Source: Nostoc sp. LPT (GTDB lineage Bacteria; Cyanobacteriota; Cyanobacteriia; Cyanobacteriales; Nostocaceae). Taken from it: 64,000 nt of DNA. The notes below the pieces were generated by a model that was given only the letters and a program-made list of their open reading frames with translations, made no database searches and was not told the DNA's origin. The DNA lies in contig NZ_JABXKF010000021.1 of NCBI RefSeq assembly GCF_017115165.1, positions 29,621 to 93,620 on the forward strand. Direction: 5' to 3'. How positions within the stretch are numbered: position 1 is the first letter of the stretch; each line of letters opens with the position of its first letter. Of the stretch, positions 26,285 to 35,762 are shown one piece after another. A program made the translations under genes and the position numbers.

Positions 26285-28598
26285 TTAAAGGACGTGGAGG
26301 GCTTTGAGTTCTGTAACGAGATGCTCTCCAAATACGGCTTTGTCTCTGAAAAAGACTCCCGGTTTGCCAAGCGGTGCGGATACTTTGATCCACTTTCCTT
26401 TTTCCGAATCGAACTTAGCGCCTGTCCACAGATGAATCCATTCTCCAGCGGGCAAATATAACTGCACTGTTTCCACACCTTTGTCCAAAACCGGCGCAAC
26501 CAAGAAGTCAGAACCCAGCATGAATTGATAGCGAAGATCGTAAACATTCGGATCGTTGGGATAGTGTAGGACGAGGTGGCGAACCACGGGATATCCCACT
26601 TTTGCAGCCTGATCGACAAGGGTTTTCCGGTAAGCGGCTAGCGACTTGTACACCTGCCCAAATCGAGCTAAGTGGGAGAGAGTCTCTTTATCTGTGTCAA
26701 TCTGCGCGCTAATCTCAGGAACCAATCCATCATGGGTGCGAAAAATGACTGTGAATGCATTAAGCTCTATCCAGCGCATGAGCAATTCTTTGGATCGCGC
26801 AATTACCGGAATCTTATCAAAGGCTGCTGCGTCAAAGCCCCCCGTATCACTGTGCAAGAGGCTGAAACCTGACATACCGCCTGAAAGTAGCCCCACAACG
26901 GCAGTTTTGATGCCATCGTATTCATCCCAAGTCTGCAACTGGTCTCCCAGCCAGAACGCAGTGGAAACCGCCGGACTCTGAGTAAACCCTGATCGATTCC
27001 AGAACACGAAGTCCTTGCCCCTGCCCGTCTCTTCAATGGCTTCACGATGAAGACGCGCCCAGGCTTCGGGATAGTGGTTGTGCCAAACCGCCGGATCTGC
27101 GTTCCCAGAGAGCTGGGCGTTGAACGGTAGAGCTTCCCCAAAATCAGCCATCCACCCCGATGCCTGCGCTTTGCCAATCATTTCCTCCTTGATCAAGTTC
27201 TTCAGCCAATTGCGGGCTTCCTCGTTGCTCAAATCAACCATTCCAGCTTTGATCGAGGAGTTCTTATACACGTAAGCCGTCCCGTTCTGACGAATAAGAT
27301 AACCCTTCTGATTGGCCTCCTCGTATAGATTGCGGCAGGATGCATTGTCAGGTGAGCACGGCTCTTGCAGCAGAAAAGGATTCATGTAGATGAACACGCG
27401 AGCGTTGTACTTCGCCAACTTCTTTAAAAGCTTGTCCCAATCCGGGTATTGCTTTAAGCTCAACTGCCAGTTCCAGACGACCTGTTTGCCAGCATCCGTC
27501 TGGTTTATTCCAGCCCAATCCTGAATCCATAGTCCACAGAACGGAACTTTGGCATCGATCAATTTCTCAAGGCGATCGTTGACCTTGAGGCTACCGCCTT
27601 GGGCGGCGACCATGACCCCTTCGTGAATCCAGTCTGGAAGCGGACGCATGCGACCTGCATAAGTGGTGTATTCTTCGATTAAGTTCAGCGGTGTGCGCCC
27701 GAAGAGGATGCGCCCAGTCATTGCTTTGGAGAAAAGTTTGACTTCAACAAAGTTAGCGTCGCGCATATCGAAAATACTGTACTCTTTGTTTTCGAGAAAC
27801 AGAGAACGAAGCTGGCTTGTGATGTAATGTGGAGCAGGGGCTTCAGTTATATAGGGGTTGCCGCCCGCGCCATCGTACTTCAGGTCAACAAGCTGCGTGA
27901 TTCCGGGCAGTCCTCTGCCGATTCCGTGCTCCTGAACCAGGATCGGGATAACTTTTCCTTTCTGATTGAAATAGGTGAGCTGGTGTCCGAATCCGAAGAA
28001 CGCTTCGTTCGGGTTGGACGCATATCGCAGGAAGATGCGATTAAATTGAGATGCGTTTTCTCCTTCCAAGCCAACTGTAAACTGGAGTTGGTTGTCGAAC
28101 AGTGCCTGGAAGGTGAGACGGAAAGTTACCTCAAATCGTGAACCGGACAATATGCCGTGAATGATCAGGGTAGAAGGGTCAACGGATCGAGTTGAATCGA
28201 TGCTTTTGAAAGTGTTCAGAAAAGAGACTTTATCTGTAACCTCAAAAGAGCCTGACGGATTTCCGTATTCCCTGAAAGTCGCGTCCGCCGCTGCCGCTTG
28301 CAGAAACGGGTATTTCGGTGTAGTTTCCCAGAGAGAACGTGCTGCGTCGTCTGCATGCCGGACGCGAATGCTGTTTCTTTTAACATCGAGCAGAAATTTT
28401 CCAACGGTATGTGTACGGCTTCCTGTGTTAGGCAGCGTCTGGCTTCCATCTGAATTTTGCCGCGGCTCACTTAGCAGTTAGAGCAGAGTAAGACGCCATT
28501 CCCGTAGCCGCCGCTAGAAGGGGGAAGGCTTTTATCAGAGTTCGTCGCGACACTTTTACCCAATACGGGAGGGAAGACTTATCAGACCGAACGTTCAT
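26285..28598 (-). pseudogene. GH31 glycosidase, sulfoquinovosidase-like, with 5' frameshift
   Basis: The main frame (28477 to 26285) encodes a GH31 enzyme closely resembling YihQ sulfoquinovosidase, with IQDWAGINQTDAGKQ, nucleophile motif GWMADFGEALP, FVFWNRSGFTQSP and FSLLHSDTGGFD. Upstream, an ATG at 28598 opens a different frame encoding MNVRSDKSSL and then VSRRTLIKAFPLLAAATG, a Tat-type signal peptide, ending at a TGA at 28469-28467. The signal and enzyme are offset by one base, so one indel near 28470 separates them. The position matching the sulfonate-contacting Arg of YihQ is Gln. The gene looks GC-richer than its neighbours, suggesting transfer. Whether it is a true pseudogene or a sequencing indel is open. 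Confidence 0.75.
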
Positions 28599-28812
28599 AG
28601 TATATGGAGTATGTGAAGATCCTTTGATAAATTAGGCTAAAGTTGAAATGCTAATTATTAAGCAATACCTTTGCCAAAATAAGAGCTTACAAGAATTTTG
28701 GCATTTTTGGCAAAATCACTCATTTTGAATAACAACACATTATTAACAAAATTCGCTACTTTGTAGAGAAGTAGCGAATCTGAGCTTTTCGATTATTGTT
28801 TTGCAAACCCAA

Positions 28813-29010
28813 TCAATCATCAGTTGGATCGTCAATCATTTCTGGTACTAAAGCTGGGTTACTTCTACGTTCTTGTGGTGATTGCTCTCGAATAACATCG
28901 TCTATTCTCGCAGGGTGTTTGATTTTGTCCAGTACCTCTGGACTTAATTGTGATGCATCGCCTTCTGGATTAGACTTTTCAGCTTGACTAGGAACTGTTT
29001 CCTTATTCAT
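28813..29010 (-). CDS. Small hydrophilic hypothetical protein, 65 residues
   Basis: This short, highly charged protein is rich in Pro, Glu, Asp and Ser and is probably disordered. It contains SPEVLDKIKHPARIDDVI and ends in MIDDPTDD. A good AAGGAAAG ribosome binding site precedes the ATG on the minus strand, which supports it as a real gene. There is no membrane segment, no signal and no recognised family. Function is unknown. Confidence 0.6.
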   Translation of the reverse strand: MNKETVPSQAEKSNPEGDASQLSPEVLDKIKHPARIDDVIREQSPQERRSNPALVPEMIDDPTDD

Positions 29011-29534
29011 AACTCTTTCCTTAAACCCTAAACTTATATGCCAAGCTTAAGTTCTTCTCTGGTGGGCTACACACTATCTTGGGACTTAATTTCACATAAC
29101 AGTGGGTAACAAAGGCGATCTCAACGGAACAGCAATATTGGCGTCAGTCGCCAGAATTCAGAATGAATTTTGAACGAAAGAGCGGATAGCGCAGCGTCAA
29201 GTCCGTAAAGAGCGTCTTGATTCTGACGCCTTGGCGAAGCTTTCCTTGCTCCGCTCCGGAATTCTTCTTCAAAAACTATGGTTTTTGGCTAACCCAGAGA
29301 GCAATGTCATGAAAAATTGATATTGTGCTCATAGCTGAACACGTAAACAACTAATAATGTCAATAAAACATGACAATAAGAACCCGGAAGGGCTGATAAA
29401 TTCGTGAAACAGGCAAAAACCCACTTCTTACCCCTTGATCCCTAGATATGCTTAGTGGTTAATATAGACTTAACAAATAGAAATCCTCCGATCCCAAAGA
29501 AATGCTGATTTCGGCATTATCAGGAATTGAAAGG
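29011..29534. other. Intergenic region without a recognised gene
   Basis: About 520 bases lie between the divergent 65-residue gene and the DUF4912 region. Decayed repeat sequence around 29150-29290 (CAGAATTCAGAATG and GATTCTGACGCC) is the only structure seen. The DUF4912 promoter is probably in the last 150 bases. Confidence 0.4.
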
Positions 29535-29645
29535 ATGTTGGCTCGATTTAAAAACAGATTAAAAAACTTAAAAACTGGGCAAAACCAGGAGTCAGGAATA
29601 AGAAATTCATCTGGAATGGATGAGATTTTAAATAGCATTCTTTAA
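29535..29645 (+). CDS. Possible 36-residue leader peptide upstream of the DUF4912 gene
   Basis: An ATG directly after GAAAGG opens a 36-codon frame starting MLARFKNRLKNLKTGQ, a basic amphipathic segment, and ending NSIL. It stops 44 bases before the DUF4912 start, in the same direction. It could be a regulatory upstream frame or chance. There is no homology evidence. Confidence 0.25.
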   Translation: MLARFKNRLKNLKTGQNQESGIRNSSGMDEILNSIL

Positions 29646-29689
29646 CCAGGGGAAATCATTTACCGCTTAAACTACTGGAGGCCAAATTA

Positions 29690-30943
29690 ATGGCAAAAGA
29701 ACGCCCGCCACTAGAGGAGATGACCTTACGCCAACTACGCAAAGTTGCTAGCGAATATAGCATCTCTCGCTATAGCAGAATGCGTAAATCGCAACTGCTG
29801 ACATCAATACAAGAAGTCCAGCGTAGCAAAAACTTACTCAGTCCATCTCGTTCATTGGAGGCACAAGAAACCGTGGAAGCTGCAAAGTTTGAATTAGGTC
29901 AGGAAGATCGTACTGGTGGATCTTTAGCTGATGTTGATGAAGGACTGGCAGATTTGCCCTCTGGCTATGGTGAAAGCCGGATTGTACTTTTACCGCGCGA
30001 TCCTCAATGGGCTTACACTTACTGGGATATTCCCAATGAACACAAAGAGGAACTGCGTCGGCAAGGCGGACAACAACTGGCACTACGGATTTATGATGTC
30101 ACCGACATCGATATCGAATACCAAAGCCCACATAGCATTCAAGAATATCCTGCTGATGAACTAGCTAGAGAATGGTATCTACCAGTTCCAGTTAGCGATC
30201 GCGATTATACGATCGATATTGGCTATCGTGCTGCTGATGGTCGCTGGTTAGTACTAGCTCGTTCTAGTAGAGTACACATTCCTCCCGTCTATCCTTCTGA
30301 CTGGATTGAGGATGTCCTGATCACTGTAAATTTTGAAGAAGATTTACGTGGCAAAACTCAGTACGAACTAGTTCCTCCTGCGAAGAAAGTTGCAGCTACC
30401 GCCAATGGCAATGCTGTTGTAAATGGCAACGGCAACCCCATCTACGACGAAATCTTTGGTTTAGCGGAATCTGCCGAAGCACAACGGGTTGCTGGTTCTA
30501 TTTTCGGCTCCCAACAAGGTGCAGTGCGTCCTGAACAAGCCATTAGCTCCTACATTTTCCCATCAGGTGTCGGTCTTTGGGCAACTCCCACCGTGTCTGG
30601 CTTAACCGCTTCCGGTGCAGGTATGTCAGGTGTTGGCTTCTCGGCTTCTGCCGTACCAGTGCGTCCGCGCAAGTTCTGGTTAATTGCCGATGCTGAGTTG
30701 ATAGTCTACGGTGCAACCGAACCCGATGCTACTGTAACCATTGGTGGCCGTCCAATTAAGCTGAATCCAGATGGAACATTCCGCTTCCAGATGTCCTTCC
30801 AGGATGGTTTAATTGACTACCCAATTTTGGCTGTAGCTGCTGATGGTGAGCAAACCCGCTCAATTGAGATGAAATTTAATCGTGAGACACCATCTCGGAA
30901 TACTAACACCAAAGAAGAAGCTGTCTTAGAATGGTTCTCTTAA
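29690..30943 (+). CDS. DUF4912 domain-containing protein
   Basis: The 417-residue protein starts with a Rho N-terminal/SAP-like helical motif (residues 9-42, MTLRQLRKVASEYSISRYSR). The central DUF4912 domain (about 95-230) contains RIVLLPRDPQWAYTYWDI and LPVPVSDRDYTIDIGYR. A Gly/Ala-rich linker leads to a second beta-sandwich-like part (about 325-400). The family is common in cyanobacteria and Gram-positives; the function is unknown. A GGAGG-like site lies at good spacing before the ATG. A clear terminator follows. Confidence 0.88.
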   Translation: MAKERPPLEEMTLRQLRKVASEYSISRYSRMRKSQLLTSIQEVQRSKNLLSPSRSLEAQETVEAAKFELGQEDRTGGSLADVDEGLADLPSGYGESRIVLLPRDPQWAYTYWDIPNEHKEELRRQGGQQLALRIYDVTDIDIEYQSPHSIQEYPADELAREWYLPVPVSDRDYTIDIGYRAADGRWLVLARSSRVHIPPVYPSDWIEDVLITVNFEEDLRGKTQYELVPPAKKVAATANGNAVVNGNGNPIYDEIFGLAESAEAQRVAGSIFGSQQGAVRPEQAISSYIFPSGVGLWATPTVSGLTASGAGMSGVGFSASAVPVRPRKFWLIADAELIVYGATEPDATVTIGGRPIKLNPDGTFRFQMSFQDGLIDYPILAVAADGEQTRSIEMKFNRETPSRNTNTKEEAVLEWFS

Positions 30944-30989
30944 GTTTTGGCTCTGAGATTGACTCCAGACTGAAATTTTAAATTATTCC

Positions 30990-31019
30990 CCGCTATAGTA
31001 ATTCTGTAGCGGTTTTTTT
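30990..31019 (+). terminator. Rho-independent terminator of the DUF4912 gene
   Basis: CCGCTA pairs with TAGCGG around an 11-base loop and is followed by seven T residues. It lies 46 bases past the stop codon and just before the next gene, so that gene needs its own promoter or read-through. Confidence 0.8.
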
Positions 31020-31027
31020 ATATTATT

Positions 31028-31954
31028 ATGTCTACAAAAAAATTATTTTTGTTATTTATCTTGATAATCAGTGCAAGCTTATTATCAGGTTGCCAAAAGA
31101 TTGAAGCAAATTTAGTCCCAAAAACGTCTAAAAGTTGCCCTGGCAAAGATGCCAAGTTCAGCATTGATTTTTTTAAAACTAATAATCAAGGTAAAAAAAA
31201 CCCCAAAGGTATTAACAATGTGATTATTTTTAATCCCAAATCAGCAGAATTAGATTTTAAAGTTAATGTTGGTCTATCTCATAAACTTTACGCGAAAGAT
31301 AGTAGAGGTAAACTACGTAAAGAATATGTAGCAAAACAGTTTCATGAACTTATCGCTGATGAAAATGCCAAGTTAAACGGACAGCTACCTATTGCCGCAA
31401 TTAATGCCGATTATATAGATACTGATGATAAACCACAAGGCTTAAATATTTCTCGTGGAGTAGAGTATTCAGGAGCATTTAAAAATAAACGTTCTTCCTT
31501 TGGGATATCAGGAGGTACATCCCAGCAGCGACAGGCTACTATTCAAGCTGGTAGAAGAACAAACGATATTCTCAATTACAATTTAGTGGGCGGTAATGGC
31601 AGATTTTATCGTCAGGGTAAGTTTAAAGATATTTGTCAAGATTTGGGAGAATTTGCTTGTAAAAATGCAACTAATCGCTCTCTGGCAGCTATCACTAATC
31701 AAGGCTATGTAATTTTATTAGTTAATGACTTGAAAGCTAATTCAGATATTGAATTATCTCAACTTAATCAAGAGTTACTGCCAGATATGTTTGATAATGT
31801 CTTGGAAGGTATTGCTAGCAATAACTGTTTAGGTAAGATTCAAGAAGGGATTTTATTTGATGGAGGTATGTCTCCAGGATTGTATTATAACCAGAAAACT
31901 TATGTAGAAAACCTTGGGCCGATTGGTTCAGTTTTTTTGATTTACAAAAAATAA
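31028..31954 (+). CDS. Phosphodiester glycosidase (NAGPA) family lipoprotein
   Basis: The 308-residue protein has a lipoprotein signal with lipobox LLSG-C21 and a phosphodiester glycosidase domain (about residues 95-305). Domain segments include AAINADYIDT, RSLAAITNQGYVILLV and the terminal GILFDGGMSPGLYYN. Members resemble the mannose-6-phosphate uncovering enzyme and may act on envelope glycans. The substrate is unknown. The start follows the DUF4912 terminator by only a few bases and no strong ribosome binding site is seen. Confidence 0.83.
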   Translation: MSTKKLFLLFILIISASLLSGCQKIEANLVPKTSKSCPGKDAKFSIDFFKTNNQGKKNPKGINNVIIFNPKSAELDFKVNVGLSHKLYAKDSRGKLRKEYVAKQFHELIADENAKLNGQLPIAAINADYIDTDDKPQGLNISRGVEYSGAFKNKRSSFGISGGTSQQRQATIQAGRRTNDILNYNLVGGNGRFYRQGKFKDICQDLGEFACKNATNRSLAAITNQGYVILLVNDLKANSDIELSQLNQELLPDMFDNVLEGIASNNCLGKIQEGILFDGGMSPGLYYNQKTYVENLGPIGSVFLIYKK

Positions 31955-31991
31955 AATAGTTATAATTCCCACAGTCATTGAACCCCTCCCC

Positions 31992-32322
31992 GATGCTTTG
32001 GCCTACGGTATACACACAAGTCAAATTACCCCCTCAATCCCCCCGATGCATTGGTGGGAAACCGGAAAATCTAGTTCCCTCCCCAATACATACGGGGAGG
32101 GTTAGGGCTTTCAAGGGTAGGTTTTTTGGAATCTTGAAAATAGTTGAGAAAATTCTCAAGTGTTTAACGTGATTTGGTCGTTTCAGGATTTAAGCATCAG
32201 CTGAAATAGTCAAAAAATGACCAAATACAAAATACCTACCTTTGTAAGGAGGGTTAGGGTGGGGTAAAACCGTGATTTCTCAGCTATTTCAGACTTGTGT
32301 ATACACGGTAGGATGCTTTGGC
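31992..32322. mobile_element. 309-bp inverted-repeat element with 11-bp target duplication
   Basis: The element spans 32003-32311. It begins CTACGGTATACACACAAGTC and ends with the near-complement of that sequence (GACTTGTGTATACACGGTAG). It is flanked by identical GATGCTTTGGC at 31992-32002 and 32312-32322. Joining the flanks restores CCCCTCCCCGATGCTTTGGCGGGG, a hairpin, so the element appears to have jumped into an existing palindrome. It has no coding capacity, hence a non-autonomous transposable element. Confidence 0.75.
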
Positions 32323-32422
32323 GGGGTGGGGTGATTCGGGTTTAATAAGTCATTAAGCGGACTTGATATCATTGATTATTTACAAATGACCAATAATTAA
32401 TGACTAATTCACAAGTTAATGC

Positions 32423-33484
32423 TTATTTACGACTTTGTGATTCATCTTGATTTTTAGTTTTTTGATGAGAAAATCGAATTCCTACAAAGACATCGTAAAT
32501 AAACTCTAAAAAGTCTTTCTTTTGTAGTAACCCTGAAGTTTGATAACAGCCTTTTTCATCTAACAAAGGCTTCATTAGATAGTATGTAGATTGATATTTG
32601 TACCAGGGAATACAAGTCCATAAATGATGAATTAAATGGTAGTTCTGACCTAAAATCAGGATGTTAAGAATTGAAGAGGGGTATACACGAGCATTTTTCC
32701 AGCGATCGCTTTCAACAAAGGGACGATGGGGCAAATAATCAAAAAACAAGCCCAGTATTAACCCCACTATACCAGAAGGTACAACCCAAAAATTAAGAAC
32801 GTACATTAAAAAATGATATTGAACTGAGATATAAACAATGGCAACAACAATTAAGCGGCTAATTAACCATTCCCATAGCTCATATTTGCGCCACAGTCGC
32901 CGTCGAAAGAAAAACACCTCATGGGATAAAAATCGAAATGCAATCAGCCACAGCGGGCCACCTGTAGAAACAAAATGATCTGGATCGTCTTTGGGATGGT
33001 TGACATGAGCATGATGCTGCAAATGTACTCGTGTAAACACTGGAAAAACGAACCCTAGCATCAGGGCGCTACCATGCCCTAGCATGGCATTAATTACTCG
33101 ATTGCGGTGGGCAGATTGGTGACAAGCATCATGAATTACTGTTCCAGAACAATGCAAAGCAATAGTGTTAAAACTAAAACACAGCCAGTCTGGCCATTGC
33201 CAAAGCCAGTAACCACAATGAGATGACACCAGTACTGTTACAGATGCAAAAAACAGTAGTAGTGTAGGATTGAAATCACCAGGAGGCGCTAACAATTCCT
33301 TCGGTGGAGCTTTCAGTAGTTTTTGTACTTTTGAAGTTACCGTTCTTACTTCTGTATCTACTACGTCTTTAAAGATGACTTCCAAGTTGTTGCCATTTAG
33401 CTTTTTATAGTCATCAACGGCTGGGTCGATGATGATTAGGCTTTTGTCCGGGATGTCAAAAAAATTAGGATCTAAAGAGGTCAT
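32423..33484 (-). CDS. crtR: Beta-carotene hydroxylase CrtR-like fatty acid desaturase-fold enzyme
   Basis: The 353-residue membrane di-iron enzyme has the three histidine boxes HDACHQSAH, HLQHHAHVNH and YHLIHHLW plus several hydrophobic spans. The segment around SALMLGFVFPVFTRVHLQHH matches the cyanobacterial CrtR hydroxylase that makes zeaxanthin from beta-carotene. The ATG at 33484 (MTSLDPNFFDIPD) has AGGAAAA upstream and is preferred over the longer frame starting at 33544. Length exceeds typical CrtR by some N-terminal residues. Another ketocarotenoid or lipid desaturase role is less likely. Confidence 0.85.
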   Translation of the reverse strand: MTSLDPNFFDIPDKSLIIIDPAVDDYKKLNGNNLEVIFKDVVDTEVRTVTSKVQKLLKAPPKELLAPPGDFNPTLLLFFASVTVLVSSHCGYWLWQWPDWLCFSFNTIALHCSGTVIHDACHQSAHRNRVINAMLGHGSALMLGFVFPVFTRVHLQHHAHVNHPKDDPDHFVSTGGPLWLIAFRFLSHEVFFFRRRLWRKYELWEWLISRLIVVAIVYISVQYHFLMYVLNFWVVPSGIVGLILGLFFDYLPHRPFVESDRWKNARVYPSSILNILILGQNYHLIHHLWTCIPWYKYQSTYYLMKPLLDEKGCYQTSGLLQKKDFLEFIYDVFVGIRFSHQKTKNQDESQSRK

Positions 33485-34333
33485 AATTTTCCTGGTTTTG
33501 ATTCGTTGATAAAATGGGTTTGAAATCCCAAACTCAACCAGCACAGAATAGATTTCTTGCCCCGATTAGAGAGATGAAAAGATTGAAAAATTAGCCAATA
33601 CTCTTCTCTATTCAAATTAGGTATGGACTGTAAGAGATAGGGAATAGGAAAAATTTTGAATTCCTTGCTAGATACATACATAAACAAAATATTTGATTTT
33701 TGATTTCGAGAGTGAGTCCTGTTACTCATAATGCCAGCGACAACGGCATACATAGATTTTGGTTTGATATCGACATTTATCGATTTTCCCAGGCAATGTT
33801 TTTTCCGATGTGCTGAAATTGTGCTTTGTTATTGCTTTTGTAAAAAACAATTTTCAACAATATAAAGAATACAGTTATTTGAACGCTCGATGCAAGAGTT
33901 TTGTCGGAATTTGACGTATAATAAAAATATTTTAGAAACAGATATCATACTTTTAACAAAAATGCATATTTTATTTGCTTAAATAAAAAAATCATCTTTT
34001 TTCCTAACCGATGCAATAAGTATATATACTAGCGATCGCTTGCCTGCTTTTGATTGCGTGCAGTTGCTGTCTTCTTCTTTTAACCAAAATTCCATTACAG
34101 AAGCGTACTGGTAGCCAGAATAGGGAAAACTTAGGGCGAACCATAACACTTACAGCAGAATTCAGAATTTAGGAGTAAAACAGTTTTTATATCTGGGTAA
34201 CAGACGAATCGTTGTATACTTCACTTTCCTTGAAATCTGCTGTATTTGGGGAGCATACCACTTCCTAATCTGATTGTGAGTTCGACACTACCTAAAATAT
34301 TAGATTTCTATACTTAACAATAAAGGTTTTGCT
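33485..34333. other. Long intergenic region without a recognised gene
   Basis: About 850 bases separate crtR from the divergent LprI-like gene. A 90-codon minus-strand frame overlaps the crtR start but has no family features. The AT-rich stretch 33840-34020 and one HIP1 octamer near 34033 are all that stand out. Confidence 0.4.
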
Positions 34334-34756
34334 ATGCGTCAATTATTACTAGTTTTGTCCAGTATACTAACTCTCAGTAGTTTAAATACCTCCGCCATGA
34401 CAATAGCAGGCACAACGCCTGATTTATCTGAGATGCGCTTAGTTCAAAAGCTCAACTGCAATAATCCTCAAACTCAAGCAGCAATTAATGAATGTACGAA
34501 GTTATCTTATCAGAATGCAGATAAAAAACTGAATCAAGTTTATCAACAATTGGTATCTACCTTAGAAAGGTCTAGAAAACAGAAATTGATTGCTGCACAG
34601 CTAGCATGGATCAAATTTCGAGATACCAATTGTGAGTTTGAGAGAAGCAAATATGAGGGCGGAAGTATTGCCTCTAGCGTTTATTTTGGTTGTTTGGAAA
34701 ATACTACAAAACTGCGTACCCAACAATTACAAGAATATCTCAAAGCCGATCCTTAA
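34334..34756 (+). CDS. LprI-like (DUF1311) secreted protein
   Basis: The 140-residue protein has a signal peptide (residues 1-24) and a DUF1311/lysozyme-inhibitor LprI domain. The core pattern is NCNNPQTQAAINECTKLSYQ followed by ADKKLNQVYQQL and LIAAQLAWIKFRDTNCEFE, with four conserved cysteines. In other bacteria such proteins inhibit lysozyme. Here the target is unknown. An AAAGG site precedes the ATG. The gene is monocistronic, with a strong hairpin downstream. Confidence 0.85.
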   Translation: MRQLLLVLSSILTLSSLNTSAMTIAGTTPDLSEMRLVQKLNCNNPQTQAAINECTKLSYQNADKKLNQVYQQLVSTLERSRKQKLIAAQLAWIKFRDTNCEFERSKYEGGSIASSVYFGCLENTTKLRTQQLQEYLKADP

Positions 34757-34829
34757 GCTTAAGCTGAAAGTCAGTCTAGAAGAAGCTTTTAGAGATTAGA
34801 CTTCTTGCATAAATTAAAAGCCTTCACCC

Positions 34830-34863
34830 AAAGTCCCTCTCCCAAATGTGGGAGAGGGACTTT
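34830..34863. terminator. Strong hairpin downstream of the LprI-like gene
   Basis: AAAGTCCCTCTCCC pairs perfectly with GGGAGAGGGACTTT across six loop bases, 73 bases after the stop. No U tract follows, and the flanks AGACTTCTTGCA and TTGTGCAAGAAG also pair, so it may be a palindromic repeat doubling as a terminator. Confidence 0.55.
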
Positions 34864-35012
34864 GAAATTTGCATTTGTGCAAGAAGTTTATTGAGTCAGC
34901 GACTCAATGAATGCATTTCCCGGCGGCAGCCTGGGAACGAGGAAAGTTGAAGATAAGTTTTTATTAACTACTAGTTGTCACTGGGAACTAGACTAATTAT
35001 CTTTTTCTGAGA

Positions 35013-35720
35013 TTAACGCAAACCTAAAATTTCGGAAATCGCCGCTACAATATCCAAATAAAAGTTCCCTTTCACTGCCCGAAACAACTCAAATTTAGAG
35101 TCAGGGGCACCAAAAAACGGTCTGAGAAACCATCCTAACTGCATACCAACAAAGGCATAAAGCAATAACCAGGATCTTAAAATAGTGGTGCGGGTTTTTT
35201 TGCCAACTTCATCTTGTTGAGAAAGTAATTGCATTCCTTCATAAAGGAATTTCACGCCAAATATGCCTGTAATGCCAAAAATAAATACATTAAGCAGTTT
35301 AAAAAATTGGTAAGAATCGGGTGTAGTAATCAGAAAAAATAGCGTAACTGGTGCCAAGCTGAATAAAAGCACACTAATTACTGATACAGATGTGAGTAAT
35401 ACAACGAAATGCTGTTGAATACTGCTTCTAGAACCAAACAAAACATTAAAAAAGAACAAAGTTGGGAAACAAATAATTAGTGTTAATAAATAAAATGCTG
35501 GAAGCTTAATAGCACCCGATAATGCCTGTCCCCAACTGTGGGATGCACCGATAATTGCTCCATAAAGGGCAAAGAAAATGGAACTAGATACGAACAGAGA
35601 ACTGATTTTATTTTGTAATCGCACTCCCTGACGAATTTCTTCTAAAAATGACTGGCGATCGCGCAGTAAATTAACCAAAACAGCAAATTGTTGAATTCCG
35701 CGATTTTGCTTCTTCAGCAT
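35013..35720 (-). CDS. Multipass membrane protein, tandem paralogue 2
   Basis: The 235-residue integral membrane protein has an N-terminal cytoplasmic LLRDRQSFLEEIRQGVRLQNKI motif and about six hydrophobic spans. A conserved segment LFFFNVLFGSRSSIQQH and a C-terminal FLRPFFGAPDSKFELFR are also present. It is clearly paralogous to the next gene upstream (35763-36467), with shared blocks throughout. I do not recognise an assigned function. The run cruP, paralogue 1, paralogue 2 is transcribed in one direction with short spacers, so an operon is likely. Confidence 0.75.
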   Translation of the reverse strand: MLKKQNRGIQQFAVLVNLLRDRQSFLEEIRQGVRLQNKISSLFVSSSIFFALYGAIIGASHSWGQALSGAIKLPAFYLLTLIICFPTLFFFNVLFGSRSSIQQHFVVLLTSVSVISVLLFSLAPVTLFFLITTPDSYQFFKLLNVFIFGITGIFGVKFLYEGMQLLSQQDEVGKKTRTTILRSWLLLYAFVGMQLGWFLRPFFGAPDSKFELFRAVKGNFYLDIVAAISEILGLR

Positions 35721-35762
35721 AATTTTATCTGTTGTATATTTTGTGGAATTACTAATGAATAA

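Noticed and set aside
26646..26981. Open frames antisense to the GH31 gene
   Set aside because: Shadows of the GC-rich coding sequence; no family features or ribosome binding sites.
28216..28470. 84-codon minus-strand open frame upstream of the GH31 gene
   Set aside because: It is the wrong frame of the GH31 N-terminal region; the correct frame continues the enzyme domain.
33481..33753. 90-codon minus-strand open frame overlapping the crtR start
   Set aside because: No family features, overlap with the CrtR upstream region and no ribosome binding site; it looks like chance.
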